Assembly (NCBI GenBank): GCA_038396625.1
Contig: CP121688.1
Location: 806,001-870,000, forward strand
Direction of reading: 5' to 3'
DNA from: G038396625 sp038396625
GTDB taxonomy: Bacteria; Bacillota; Clostridia; Peptostreptococcales; Thermotaleaceae
Length of the DNA stretch: 64,000 nucleotides
Shown here: piece after piece, positions 42,333 through 51,210 of the stretch
How the letters are laid out: the number at the start of each line of letters is the position of its first letter
Position numbering within the stretch: the stretch's first letter is position 1
Made by a program: the position numbers and the translations under genes
Notes under the pieces: model-generated
Database searches by the model: none
What the model was told of the DNA's origin: nothing
What the model saw: the letters and a program-made list of their open reading frames with translations, nothing else

Positions 42333-43913
42333 ATGGCGAAAGTAATTACGGTGAAAGAAGCTGCAGGGTTAATTCCAGATGGAGCCACAATTGCATCTGC
42401 AACATTTGGCCTTGCAGGTTGGCCAGAAGAAATTGCATTGGAAATGGAAAAAAATTTTTTAGAAACAGGACATCCTAGTAATATTACCCATATCCATGCA
42501 GCAGGTGTTGGAGATTGGCATGGTAGAGGAGAATGTCACTGGACACATGATGGAATGATGACAAAATTCATTGGATCTCATGCAGGTTCTTCTCCGAGGT
42601 TATTAAAAAAAATTAGCGAGAATAAAATATTGGCATGGAACCTTCCTCTTGGAACAATGCTTCAAGTATTTAGGGAGGCAGGCAGAAAGGCTCCTGGCGT
42701 TCTTTCCAAAACAGGGCTTGGGACATTTATTGATCCACGTTTTGATGGTGGAAAATTAAACCTTATGACAAAAGAAAAAGGCGAGGATGTTGTAAAGTAC
42801 ATACCAGATTTTGAAGGAGAAGACTATCTGTTTTATAAAGCATGGAAACTTGATTTTGGATTTATGAGAGGAACGACGGCAGATGAAAATGGTAATATCA
42901 CTTGTGAAAAGGAAGCGCTGAATTTAGAGATGCTATCTGTTGCACAGGCAGTAAAAGCAAATGGTGGAACAGTGATTGTTCAAGTAGAATCCTTAGCGAA
43001 AGCAGGTTCTTTAAATCCAAAGCTTGTAAAGGTTCCTGGCATCTATGTGGATTATATCGTTGTAGCAGAAAAACCAGAAGATATCATGCAGACACAGGGA
43101 ACGAAATTTAATCGATCCTTCTGCGGTGAAATAAGAGTACCTCTTCAACAAAGTATGGCACCTATTCCACTTGATGAAAAGAAGGTTATGGTAAGGCGTG
43201 CAGCAATGGAAATAAAACCAGGATATAAAGCGAATTTTGGAATTGGTATACCGACCTTTACAGGAAATGTTATGGCAGAAGAAGGTTGCGATCATATGAT
43301 TACCATGATTTCCGAATCTGGAAGCATTGGTGGGGTACCTGGTGGTGGATTAGATTTTGGCGCACACTGGAACATTGAAGCTTCTTGTGATCAAGGAGAA
43401 CATTTTAGTTTCTTTGATGGGGGAGGATTAGATGTGGGTATGTTTGGTCTAAGTGAAGTAGATAAAGATGGCAATGTAAACACAAGTCTGCTTAATGGAA
43501 AAATCATGGGTGTAGGTGGATTTGCAAATATTGCTGCTACTGCAAAACATGCCATATTTGTAGGAACTTTTACAGCAGGTGGAATCAAATGTCATGTAGA
43601 AGATGGGAAAATGGTGATTGATCAGGAAGGTAGATTTAAGAAATTTGTCAATCAATGCCCACAACTTACATTTAATGCAGCGCAATCATTAAAAACTGGA
43701 AATAGTATTCTGTTTATTACGGAAAGATGTGTTATTGAAAGAACTGAAGAGGGGATGATCTTAACAGAGATTGCACCTGGAATTGATTTGCAGACTCAAA
43801 TATTGGATCAGATGGAATTTAAACCAATTGTACCTCAAGGGGGTCCCAAACGAATGGACGCTGAATTATTCCAACCAGTATGGGGTAAGTTGAAGGATAT
43901 CATGACAAAATAA
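42333..43913 (+). CDS. Family I acyl-CoA:acetate/propionate CoA-transferase (fused alpha-beta)
   Basis: 526-residue fused CoA-transferase of the propionate/acetate CoA-transferase (YdiF/Pct) type. N-terminal domain begins KVITVKEAAGLIPDGATIASATFG; the C-terminal domain carries the catalytic Glu in MISESGSIGGVPGGG and the GVGGFANIAA loop. It moves CoA between acids, saving ATP. Both an ATP-dependent ligase and a transferase are therefore present for the same presumptive pathway. ATG 42333 is preferred over GTG 42330; GGGGAAATGAG lies upstream. A terminator follows. Confidence 0.92.
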   Translation: MAKVITVKEAAGLIPDGATIASATFGLAGWPEEIALEMEKNFLETGHPSNITHIHAAGVGDWHGRGECHWTHDGMMTKFIGSHAGSSPRLLKKISENKILAWNLPLGTMLQVFREAGRKAPGVLSKTGLGTFIDPRFDGGKLNLMTKEKGEDVVKYIPDFEGEDYLFYKAWKLDFGFMRGTTADENGNITCEKEALNLEMLSVAQAVKANGGTVIVQVESLAKAGSLNPKLVKVPGIYVDYIVVAEKPEDIMQTQGTKFNRSFCGEIRVPLQQSMAPIPLDEKKVMVRRAAMEIKPGYKANFGIGIPTFTGNVMAEEGCDHMITMISESGSIGGVPGGGLDFGAHWNIEASCDQGEHFSFFDGGGLDVGMFGLSEVDKDGNVNTSLLNGKIMGVGGFANIAATAKHAIFVGTFTAGGIKCHVEDGKMVIDQEGRFKKFVNQCPQLTFNAAQSLKTGNSILFITERCVIERTEEGMILTEIAPGIDLQTQILDQMEFKPIVPQGGPKRMDAELFQPVWGKLKDIMTK

Positions 43914-43977
43914 TAAACAATGCCCACCAATTATCTTTATATACTGTTTTCATTCATTTTAAGCCAATGAAAAAGGA

Positions 43978-44026
43978 ACATTCAAAAAACCGAAAAGCAT
44001 ATTTGCATTTCAGGTTTTTTGAATGT
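43978..44026 (+). terminator. Terminator after the CoA-transferase gene
   Basis: Perfect 14-base arms 43978-43991 and 44013-44026 around a 21-base loop that can pair further; the T-run lies within the right arm. It separates the catabolic genes from the following accessory genes. Confidence 0.7.
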
Positions 44027-44043
44027 AAAGGGGAGAAGCCTAC

Positions 44044-44384
44044 ATGATTGAAAAAATATTAGATGATATTTATAGAATTGAAGTGCCTCTGCCTGAAAAT
44101 CCATTGAAACGGTTAAATGCTTACTTGATAAAGGGAGTAAAGAGGAATCTTCTTATTGATACGGGGTTTAACCGAAAAGAATGCAAAGAGAGATTGCTCA
44201 CTGCACTAACAGCTTTAAATGTAGCTATGGATAATACGGATATATTCATTACCCACCTTCATGCAGATCATTCAGGATTAGCATCTGCTATTATGACAGA
44301 GCATACATATGTATTTGCGTTAAAGGGTTTATAAACCCCATGATCAAACAAGAGATATATTCAGGAGTTGATGAGAGTAGATGA
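44044..44384 (+). pseudogene. Frameshifted, truncated metallo-beta-lactamase-fold gene
   Basis: The first 96 codons encode the start of an MBL-fold hydrolase (IEVPLPENPLKRLNAYLI, LIDTGFNRKECKERLL, and the metal motif THLHADHSG), then stop at 44334. In another frame, directly overlapping the end, the translation continues FINPMIKQEIYSGVDESR to a stop at 44384, which fits the family continuation. The rest of the domain, including later metal ligands, is missing, and the remnant runs into the etfB-like start. A frameshift plus deletion is the simplest reading. Confidence 0.65.
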
Positions 44385-45208
44385 ACATTATTGTTTTGAT
44401 GAAGGAAGTTTTAAATACGAAGCAGGTCGGGTTTCATAAACATACCGATACAGGTACGTATACTCTAATTCGAAATGGCGTTGATTCTGTTATGAACTAT
44501 GATGATGGCAATGCACTGGAGATGGCTTTGCAATGGAAGGAACAAAATCCGGATACGTATATCACTGTGCTTTGTATGGGCCCCACTCACGCTGCGGATA
44601 TGCTGCGGGAATGTTTGGCTATAGGGGCAGATCAAGTGATTTTAGTAACAGATGAGCGGCTAAGTGGTGCGGACACAATTGCCACATCTACTTATTTAGC
44701 ACATGCAATAAATAAAATAGGCACATATGATCTTGTTTTAGCTGGGTATCAAAGTCAAGATGGGCGTACAGGACAGGTAGGACCTATGGTAGCAGAAAAA
44801 TTGGGTGTGCCACAAATCACTTATGTCAAATCCTTTTACCAAAAAGAAGACAAATTTGTTGGAATCAGAGAATTAGGTGCAGTAGATGAAAAAATAGCCA
44901 TAGAATTGCCCTGCGTCTTTGTGATCTCGAAACAGAAATATAGTCTCAGGAGTATGACATTATCTGGGATTCGAAAGACACTGGGAAAAGAAATTTGCAT
45001 CTGGAGTTTGGATGATATCTGTAGCGAAGGAGAGCAAGAAGTAGCATGTCTTTTACGAACAGCCACAATAGAAATAAAAAAGCTTAAGAAGATGAGAAAG
45101 AAAAAAATTGTGAAATTTGAAGACTATCAAAACAGAACCTTGACAAACCATATTCGAGAATTTCAAAAAACCGTTTTTATTGATGCACATTTTGAAAAAA
45201 AAAAATGA
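44381..45208 (+). CDS. etfB: Electron transfer flavoprotein beta-subunit family protein, no EtfA nearby
   Basis: 275-residue EtfB-family protein: NIIVLMKEVLNTKQVGF opening, NYDDGNALEMALQWKE, and the nucleotide-binding signature DGRTGQVGPMVAEKLGVPQITYV. Length and motifs are complete. EtfB normally pairs with EtfA to accept electrons from acyl-CoA dehydrogenases, two of which lie 12-14 kb upstream, but no EtfA gene is present in the window. The upstream ribosome site is weak (AGGAG about 15 bases away), and the start overlaps a broken MBL gene, suggesting local rearrangement. Confidence 0.85.
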   Translation: MNIIVLMKEVLNTKQVGFHKHTDTGTYTLIRNGVDSVMNYDDGNALEMALQWKEQNPDTYITVLCMGPTHAADMLRECLAIGADQVILVTDERLSGADTIATSTYLAHAINKIGTYDLVLAGYQSQDGRTGQVGPMVAEKLGVPQITYVKSFYQKEDKFVGIRELGAVDEKIAIELPCVFVISKQKYSLRSMTLSGIRKTLGKEICIWSLDDICSEGEQEVACLLRTATIEIKKLKKMRKKKIVKFEDYQNRTLTNHIREFQKTVFIDAHFEKKK

Positions 45209-45289
45209 ATCATAGATGTTTTTGAGAATGAAAGTCTTTATTTTCATGATGAATAAAAAAGATGATTGATAAAAGAAAGGGGTAATTGT

Positions 45290-46336
45290 ATGAAAGAGAT
45301 AATGAATCAGGTTTTAGAATTATTAGAACAGAATGAAAGCTTTGTTTTAGCAATGGTTATAGATCAATCTGGTTCGACACCAAGAGGTGCAGGCGCAAAG
45401 ATGATTGTGCGAAAAAACAAAGAAATACTTGGAACAATCGGTGGGGGATTGGTTGAGGCACAAGTGCAAAAACAGGCACAAGAAATATTTGAGAATAAAA
45501 AAACAATGATCAAAACCTTTCATTTAAATCAAAAGGAAGCAGCAGAAATGCATATGATTTGTGGGGGAGAGCTTACCGTTTTAGCATTTTATGTGGATGC
45601 ATCAGATCCTAAAAATAAAGCAGCTTATAGAGGGATATGGGATGGGTTTAAAGAGAATAAAAAGTCTTGGATGGTTACAATAGCAGATGGAAAAGATGAA
45701 ATTTGCCAGGTATTAATAAAAGATGATGGGACAATAATTGGTACATTAAAAGAGAATGTAGATGCCCAAGCAATGAAAGAACATGCTTTGGCCACAAAAA
45801 AATATAAAGTATTGAGAAATGAAAAAAGCCAAATATGGGTGATTGAACCAGTTGTAGATAGCAGTAAAGCTTATATATGTGGTGCAGGGCACGTAGCTTA
45901 TAAAACACAGCCATTATTAAATTATGTAGGTTTTTATACGGTTGTTATGGATGACCGTGAAAAATTTGCAAATAAAGAAAGATTCAAAACTGCTGATGAA
46001 ATTGTTGTTTTAGATTCCTTTGATGCTGTTTTTGATAAAAAGCATATAGATCAAGATAGTTATATTATTATTGTCACAAGAGGACATGAACATGATAAAA
46101 CCGTATTATCTCAAGCAATGAAAACCAATGCAAGATATATTGGGATGATTGGTAGTAGAAAAAAAATAGCTGGGATTTATGAAGCATTACTAAAAGAAGG
46201 ATTTACTATGAAGGATCTTAAAAAGATTTATTCGCCAATAGGGATTGCTATTGAAGCAGAAACGCCAGAAGAAATTGCTGTAAGTATTACTGCTGAGTTA
46301 ATTCAGGTAAGGGCGAAAGCCAATGCAGTCCGATAA
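45290..46336 (+). CDS. XdhC/CoxI-family maturation protein (second copy)
   Basis: 348-residue XdhC-family protein, longer than the copy at 3584. N-terminal CoxI domain with GSTPRGAGAK and GTIGGGLVEAQ, MICGGELTV, an inserted middle segment (about residues 110-180), then the Rossmann domain YICGAGHVAY, VTRGHEHD, YIGMIGSRKK and PIGIAIEAETPEEIA. It presumably serves the second Mo hydroxylase. GAAAGGGG precedes ATG 45290. Its 3' end overlaps the MocA-HD gene by 14 bases, linking the two translationally. Confidence 0.9.
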   Translation: MKEIMNQVLELLEQNESFVLAMVIDQSGSTPRGAGAKMIVRKNKEILGTIGGGLVEAQVQKQAQEIFENKKTMIKTFHLNQKEAAEMHMICGGELTVLAFYVDASDPKNKAAYRGIWDGFKENKKSWMVTIADGKDEICQVLIKDDGTIIGTLKENVDAQAMKEHALATKKYKVLRNEKSQIWVIEPVVDSSKAYICGAGHVAYKTQPLLNYVGFYTVVMDDREKFANKERFKTADEIVVLDSFDAVFDKKHIDQDSYIIIVTRGHEHDKTVLSQAMKTNARYIGMIGSRKKIAGIYEALLKEGFTMKDLKKIYSPIGIAIEAETPEEIAVSITAELIQVRAKANAVR

Positions 46337-47468
46337 TATTGCAGCAATTATCCTATCTGGCGGATATTCTTCACGAATGGGAGATTTTAAGCCATTGTTA
46401 CCTTTAGGAGAAAATCGAGTGATCCAAAAGGTAATAAAAAGCTTTTTACATGGGGGAATAGAAGATATTCGAGTGGTTTTAGGACATAGGGCAAAAGAAC
46501 TGATTCCATATATCAAGGAGATGGGTGTAGAATATGTTTTTAATAAAGATTATGATAAAGGCATGTTTTCATCTGTTCAAGAAGGGATTAAAAGTTTAAA
46601 AAATGAAAAGATCCAGGCGTTCTTTTTTATACCTGTAGACTATCCAATGATAAAATCTACAACGATTTTAAAACTTAAAAAAGCTTATAAAGAAAATAGG
46701 GCTAAAATTATTTATCCATGTTTTTGTGGGGAAAGAGGACATCCACCCATTATTTCAGCAGATTATATAGATGAAATTCTTGCTTACGATGGTACAGGGG
46801 GATTGAGAAGTTTATTAAATCAATATGAAAAAAATGTATTAGACATAGAAATTGGGGATGAATCTATTTTAATAGATATGGATACAAAAGAAGATTATGA
46901 AAGAATTTTAAAGGATATAAATAAGGAAAAAACGTTAACGACCATAGGGTGCATGAATATTTTAAAAGAATTTAATGTTTCTCAGAAGGTAATCAATCAC
47001 GGAAAAAAAGTAGCACAAGTGAGTTGTCATTTAGCTTTTTTATTAAATAACAAAGGGTTGAACTTACATATTGATCGCATTAAAAGTGCAGGATTACTGC
47101 ACGATATAGCAAAAGGAAATCCAAACCATGCAAAGTTGGGAGAGGAAATTATTGAAACATTGGGCTATAGAGAAGTTTCAAAAATAGTAGGGCAACATAG
47201 GGATATCCATTTTTGCATGGATGAAAATATTACAGAAGCAGAAATCGTTTATTTAGCGGATAAATTAGTAAAAGAAGATAAAATGGTTTTATTAGAAGAA
47301 CGATTTAAAACATCTTTAGAAAAGTTTATGGATCAGCCTCATATTCTTTCATTGGTAAAGGAACGGTTTGATAAAGCAAAAATAATAAAAGATCGTGTGG
47401 AAAAAATTTTAGATGGGTATATTGAAGATCTTTTAATAGATCAACCGTTAAACAGGTGTATTTTATGA
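46323..47468 (+). CDS. MocA-like nucleotidyltransferase fused to an HD domain
   Basis: 381 residues in two parts. Residues 1-195 are a MobA/MocA-like nucleotidyltransferase (AAIILSGGYSSRMGDFKPLL, IPVDYPMIK, GERGHPPII, DMDTKEDYERI). Residues about 210-370 form an HD phosphohydrolase-like domain with INHGKKVAQVSCHLA, AGLLHDIAKGNPNHAKLG and the following GQHRD. The fusion may both load and remove a nucleotide on the Mo cofactor or couple transfer to phosphate release; this is inference. Overlaps xdhC upstream and a histidine phosphatase downstream by a few bases. Confidence 0.88.
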   Translation: MQSDNIAAIILSGGYSSRMGDFKPLLPLGENRVIQKVIKSFLHGGIEDIRVVLGHRAKELIPYIKEMGVEYVFNKDYDKGMFSSVQEGIKSLKNEKIQAFFFIPVDYPMIKSTTILKLKKAYKENRAKIIYPCFCGERGHPPIISADYIDEILAYDGTGGLRSLLNQYEKNVLDIEIGDESILIDMDTKEDYERILKDINKEKTLTTIGCMNILKEFNVSQKVINHGKKVAQVSCHLAFLLNNKGLNLHIDRIKSAGLLHDIAKGNPNHAKLGEEIIETLGYREVSKIVGQHRDIHFCMDENITEAEIVYLADKLVKEDKMVLLEERFKTSLEKFMDQPHILSLVKERFDKAKIIKDRVEKILDGYIEDLLIDQPLNRCIL

Positions 47469-48121
47469 AAGAGAGAAAAATTTACCTTCTTCGGCATGGG
47501 CAGCCTAAACTAGAAAGTGATAAAAAGTACTATATGGGACGATTAGATTTGGATTTAAGTAATCAAGGGATAGAACAGGCTGCAGGTTTGGCAAGGAAGT
47601 TCAAAGAGATGCCTCTAGGAAATATTTTTTGCAGCAATATGAAAAGAACAGAAAAAACTGCTCAAGTGATTGGAAAATATCATGATATAAAGCCCCAAAA
47701 AATAAAAGATTTGTGTGAAATCAATTTAGGGGATTGGGAAGGACGTACCTTTGAAGAAGTCCGTCAAAGGTACCCTGAGGAATTTAAAAAACGTGGGGAA
47801 GATATTATAAATTATTGCACACCAAATGGCGAAAGTTTTTTTGATGTAAATAAAAGGGTGATGAAAGCTTTTTATGACATTCTATCCAATACGGATAAGA
47901 ATCTATTGATCGTTGGACATGCCGGCGTGAATAAACTGATTTTATGTAACATACGAAACATACCAATAGAAGATATGTTTAAAATACGTCAAAATTATGC
48001 TTGTATAAATATTATTCATCAGAGAGATAAGGAATTTGAAATCAAACTTTTAAATGGCAAATATAATGAGAGGGGAAATCTAAAATGTTACAATTCAAAA
48101 CATGGTTTGCATGTGCATTAA
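47465..48121 (+). CDS. Histidine phosphatase family protein
   Basis: 218-residue phosphoglycerate mutase-like phosphatase. The catalytic motif YLLRHGQPK opens the chain, with the second Arg in SNMKRTEKTA, ELGDWEG-type INLGDWEGRTFEEV, and the second catalytic His in LIVGHAGVNK. AGGTG lies 6 bases before ATG 47465, which overlaps the MocA-HD stop. Its 3' end overlaps the binding-protein gene by 37 bases. Relatives include alpha-ribazole phosphatase; here, a role in Mo-cofactor nucleotide chemistry is suggested by context only. Confidence 0.87.
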   Translation: MKERKIYLLRHGQPKLESDKKYYMGRLDLDLSNQGIEQAAGLARKFKEMPLGNIFCSNMKRTEKTAQVIGKYHDIKPQKIKDLCEINLGDWEGRTFEEVRQRYPEEFKKRGEDIINYCTPNGESFFDVNKRVMKAFYDILSNTDKNLLIVGHAGVNKLILCNIRNIPIEDMFKIRQNYACINIIHQRDKEFEIKLLNGKYNERGNLKCYNSKHGLHVH

Positions 48122-48888
48122 TCATAATATTGATATTTACTATGGCAGGATGTAATACAACACAACAAAAAAATGATGAAGAAGTTTCAGCTGCTAATGA
48201 AGAAACAAAATCATTACTCGTTTATAGCGGGGCAGGTTTAAGAAAGCCTATGGATGAAATAGGAAAAATATTTCAAGAAAAATACAATGTAGAAGTCCAA
48301 TATACTTATGGGGGTTCAGCACAACTTTTAAGTCAGATAGAACTCAGCGGTAAAGGGGATGTATTTATTCCAGGATCAGCTTTCTATTATGAAGAAGCTG
48401 ATCAAAAAGGATTGGTGGATGAAAGACATCATGTAGCCTACCATATTCCTGTAATTGTTGTTTCAAAGGATAATCCAAAAGATATTAAACGTATAGAAGA
48501 CTTAGGGAAAGAGGATGTAAAATTAGTATTAGGGGATGAAAAAGCTTGCGCCATAGGAAAGGTAAGTAAAAAAATGTTAGAAAAGAATGAGCTATATGAT
48601 CAAGTAACAAAAAATAGGGTAGCTTCTACAGCTACTGTAAATGAACTTTTAATATATATAACGATGAAGCAGGCGGATGCAACCATTATGTGGGAGGATA
48701 ATGTAGAGGGTGTCGAGGATGTAGAGATTGTTGCAATACCAGAGGAAAAGAATGACATTAAAACGATTCCTATTGCTACTGTGAAAAATTCATCCAATAA
48801 AGACCTGGCACAAAATTTTGTGGACTTTGTTGTTTCACATGAAGGGAAAAATATTTTTCAAAAGTATGGATTCAAAACAATAGATTAA
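48085..48888 (+). CDS. Molybdate/tungstate-type ABC transporter substrate-binding lipoprotein
   Basis: 267-residue ModA-family binding protein with a lipoprotein signal (ALIIILIFTMAGC, Cys near residue 23). Mature domain: LLVYSGAGLRKPMDEIGKIF, TYGGSAQLLSQIE, KGDVFIPGSA and LVLGDEKACAIGK. It resembles the ModA-like group whose ligand can be molybdate or tungstate, and is clearly different from ModA at 5770. AGAGGGGAAATC precedes the ATG. First of three transporter genes with permease and ATPase. Confidence 0.9.
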   Translation: MLQFKTWFACALIIILIFTMAGCNTTQQKNDEEVSAANEETKSLLVYSGAGLRKPMDEIGKIFQEKYNVEVQYTYGGSAQLLSQIELSGKGDVFIPGSAFYYEEADQKGLVDERHHVAYHIPVIVVSKDNPKDIKRIEDLGKEDVKLVLGDEKACAIGKVSKKMLEKNELYDQVTKNRVASTATVNELLIYITMKQADATIMWEDNVEGVEDVEIVAIPEEKNDIKTIPIATVKNSSNKDLAQNFVDFVVSHEGKNIFQKYGFKTID

Positions 48889-48905
48889 AATGCGAGGAAT
48901 AAAAT

Positions 48906-49706
48906 ATGAAGAAGGAAGGCAAGTGTTCAAATACTTTATTTAAAGCAGTTGTTTTAATATTTACAGCCTTACTCATGCTCTTTATTTTAGGAGCTCTTTC
49001 AATGGTTTTTATAAAAGGGATCCCGAATTTAGAGAGTAGTTTTCAAACACCTGAAATAAGATTTGCTTTGAAATTAAGTCTTTTTACTTCATTTATATCT
49101 ACATTTTTATGTATATTTTTTGCAGTACCCATAGGTTATGGGTTGGCAAGATTTCATTTTTGGGGTGAAAAAATCATCCATGCTGTATTTAATATACCAA
49201 TGGCCTTACCACCTATTGTAGCAGGGATTGCTTTACTTATTCTTTTAGGCAACACAGAATTTGGTCATTTTTTAGAAAGTTTAGGTTTAAAGTTTGTTTT
49301 TACAGTAAAAGGAATTATATTGGTTCAATTTTTTATAAATGTGCCTTATACAGTAAGAATCATAAAGTCAACCATACAGGAAATTAATCCGAGAATGGAG
49401 TTTATATCAAGGACTTTAGGGTGTACCAATTTAAGTTCCTTTATGCATGTAACCCTGCCCCTAGCAAAAAATGGAATACTAGCGAGCATCGTAATTACAT
49501 GGGCAAGAGCTTTAGGAGATTTTGGGGCTGTTTTGATGATCGCAGGCGCCACAAGAATGAAAACAGAAACCCTTCCAACTTCCATATATTTAAATATGTC
49601 TTGTGGAGATTTAAATACAGCACTATCTGTTGCAGCCATATTAATTATCATTTCCTTATTATCATTGTTTGTTTTTGAGATGCTTGGTGGTAAAAAAATG
49701 TATTAA
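48906..49706 (+). CDS. Molybdate/tungstate-type ABC transporter permease
   Basis: 266-residue permease with about six membrane helices. The ATPase-contact loop reads MEFISRTLGCTNLSSFMHVTLP followed by TWARALGDFGAVLMIAGATRMKTETLPT, the ModB-like block. It lies 17 bases after the binding protein and 23 before the ATPase. The GALGDFG-type variant differs from the first ModB (RALGEFGATLMVAG), consistent with a separate transporter lineage. Confidence 0.91.
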   Translation: MKKEGKCSNTLFKAVVLIFTALLMLFILGALSMVFIKGIPNLESSFQTPEIRFALKLSLFTSFISTFLCIFFAVPIGYGLARFHFWGEKIIHAVFNIPMALPPIVAGIALLILLGNTEFGHFLESLGLKFVFTVKGIILVQFFINVPYTVRIIKSTIQEINPRMEFISRTLGCTNLSSFMHVTLPLAKNGILASIVITWARALGDFGAVLMIAGATRMKTETLPTSIYLNMSCGDLNTALSVAAILIIISLLSLFVFEMLGGKKMY

Positions 49707-49729
49707 ATTTTATTAGAAGGAGGAATGAA

Positions 49730-50464
49730 ATGCTAAATGTTGAACATGTATATAAAACCTTAGGGAAATTTCAATTAAAAGACGTAAACTTTCAAATAAG
49801 AAAGGGAGAATATTTTGTAATACTAGGACCGACTGGAACTGGAAAAAGTGTTGTATTAGAAACAATAGCAGGAATGTATAAGCCAGATTGTGGACACATA
49901 TATTTTCATGGAAATATATTGGACACGTTATATCCTGAAGATAGAGAAATTGGATTCGTTTATCAAGACTATTTATTATTTCCACATTTATCTGTAAAAG
50001 AAAATATTATTTTTGGTTTGAAGAGAAAAAAATGTTCGAAAAAAGAAATTGAAGAGAAATTATGTGAGATGGTTTCAAACTTTCAAATACAGCATCTACT
50101 AGAAAGAAACCCTAAAAATTTAAGTGGGGGGGAGCAACAAAGGGTTGCTGTGGCTAGGGCTTTAATTACATCACCGAAAATACTTCTATTAGATGAACCC
50201 TTAAGCGCATTGGATCCTTCTACAAAGAAAAAATTTATCCGTATGTTGAAAAATATCCATGAAAAAACGGAAAGCACCATCATCCATGTAACCCATGATT
50301 TTCATGAGGCTTTCGCATTAGCAGATAGAATAGCAGTAATGAAGGATGGTACCATCGTTCAGATTGGGACACCCCATGAGGTATTTTCTAAGCCTAATTC
50401 AAAATTTGTTTCGAATTTTGTGGGGGTGACTCCTTTTGTGGAGAATATAAGTTACGTGATATGA
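49730..50464 (+). CDS. Molybdate/tungstate-type ABC transporter ATPase
   Basis: 244-residue ATP-binding subunit. Walker A GPTGTGKS near residue 34, Q-loop VYQDYLLFPHLSV, signature LSGGEQQRVAVARAL, Walker B ILLLDEPLSALD, and switch His in VTHDFHEA. It lacks the C-terminal MOP/TOBE domain of full ModC (about 350 residues), like short WtpC/TupC-type ATPases. It is the only transporter ATPase in the window and could also serve ModAB at 5770-7242. GAAGGAGG precedes the ATG. Confidence 0.92.
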   Translation: MLNVEHVYKTLGKFQLKDVNFQIRKGEYFVILGPTGTGKSVVLETIAGMYKPDCGHIYFHGNILDTLYPEDREIGFVYQDYLLFPHLSVKENIIFGLKRKKCSKKEIEEKLCEMVSNFQIQHLLERNPKNLSGGEQQRVAVARALITSPKILLLDEPLSALDPSTKKKFIRMLKNIHEKTESTIIHVTHDFHEAFALADRIAVMKDGTIVQIGTPHEVFSKPNSKFVSNFVGVTPFVENISYVI

Positions 50465-50475
50465 GGAGTGATAAA

Positions 50476-51210
50476 ATGAATAGCCGTATTTTTTATGATG
50501 AGCTTTTCAACAAATTTAAAAAACTTGTTGAAAAAAATGATCTTTTCAATGAAAAAATAAGCGTAGAGGGAAAAGTTCTAAATTCAGAAGAGGCTATTGG
50601 GAATCCTTTAAGAGAGGATTATCCTATTTTAAAAGGAAAAGAAAAATTGATGCAAGCCGAATTTAGAGGGGAAAAGGGCCAGGCTTTCACAGATATGCCA
50701 GGGGCTTTTACAGGTACCATCAAAGAAATAATCAATAGACCTTTAAAGACAAATTTTGATAGAGCCGTACTCATATCTACAATCAATGCAGTATGTAAAT
50801 ATTTAAAAATTACAGATACTACTATTCACTGTAAAGATGAAGAACCTGAAGATTGTGCAGAAAGATTAGTAGAATATATTAAAGAAAATTACGGGTTGCC
50901 CAAAATTACGCTTATTGGACTTCAACCTGCTATGCTTGAAAGGCTTTCTGCCTATTTTCAAGTTAGAGTAGTAGATCTTGATATAGACAAGATCGGAAAA
51001 GTAAAGTTTGGTGTTGAAATTGAAAATGCTGAAGAGAAAACAGAAGAAGTTTTAGATTGGTGTGAACTTATTTTAGTGACTGGAAGTACTGTGGTAAATG
51101 GTACCATCACGGATTTTATCATGGAAAAACCAGTGATATTTTATGGAACATCCATAGCTGGGACTGGTGCTTTAATGAATCTGAAACAATTTTGTGTATG
51201 CAGTAAATAA
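50476..51210 (+). CDS. DUF364-family protein
   Basis: About 244 residues with the DUF364 pattern: an N-terminal part (LREDYPILKGKEKLMQAEFRGEKGQAFTDMP) and a Rossmann-like C-terminal domain (ITLIGLQPAMLERLSAYF, then LILVTGSTVVNGTITDFIM and FYGTSIAGTGAL). DUF364 proteins are proposed metal-chelate or heavy-metal-related proteins; here the gene follows a Mo/W transporter, supporting a metal link. ATG 50476 has GAGGAG 8 bases upstream and overlaps nothing; GTG/ATG further upstream overlap the ATPase. Confidence 0.8.
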   Translation: MNSRIFYDELFNKFKKLVEKNDLFNEKISVEGKVLNSEEAIGNPLREDYPILKGKEKLMQAEFRGEKGQAFTDMPGAFTGTIKEIINRPLKTNFDRAVLISTINAVCKYLKITDTTIHCKDEEPEDCAERLVEYIKENYGLPKITLIGLQPAMLERLSAYFQVRVVDLDIDKIGKVKFGVEIENAEEKTEEVLDWCELILVTGSTVVNGTITDFIMEKPVIFYGTSIAGTGALMNLKQFCVCSK

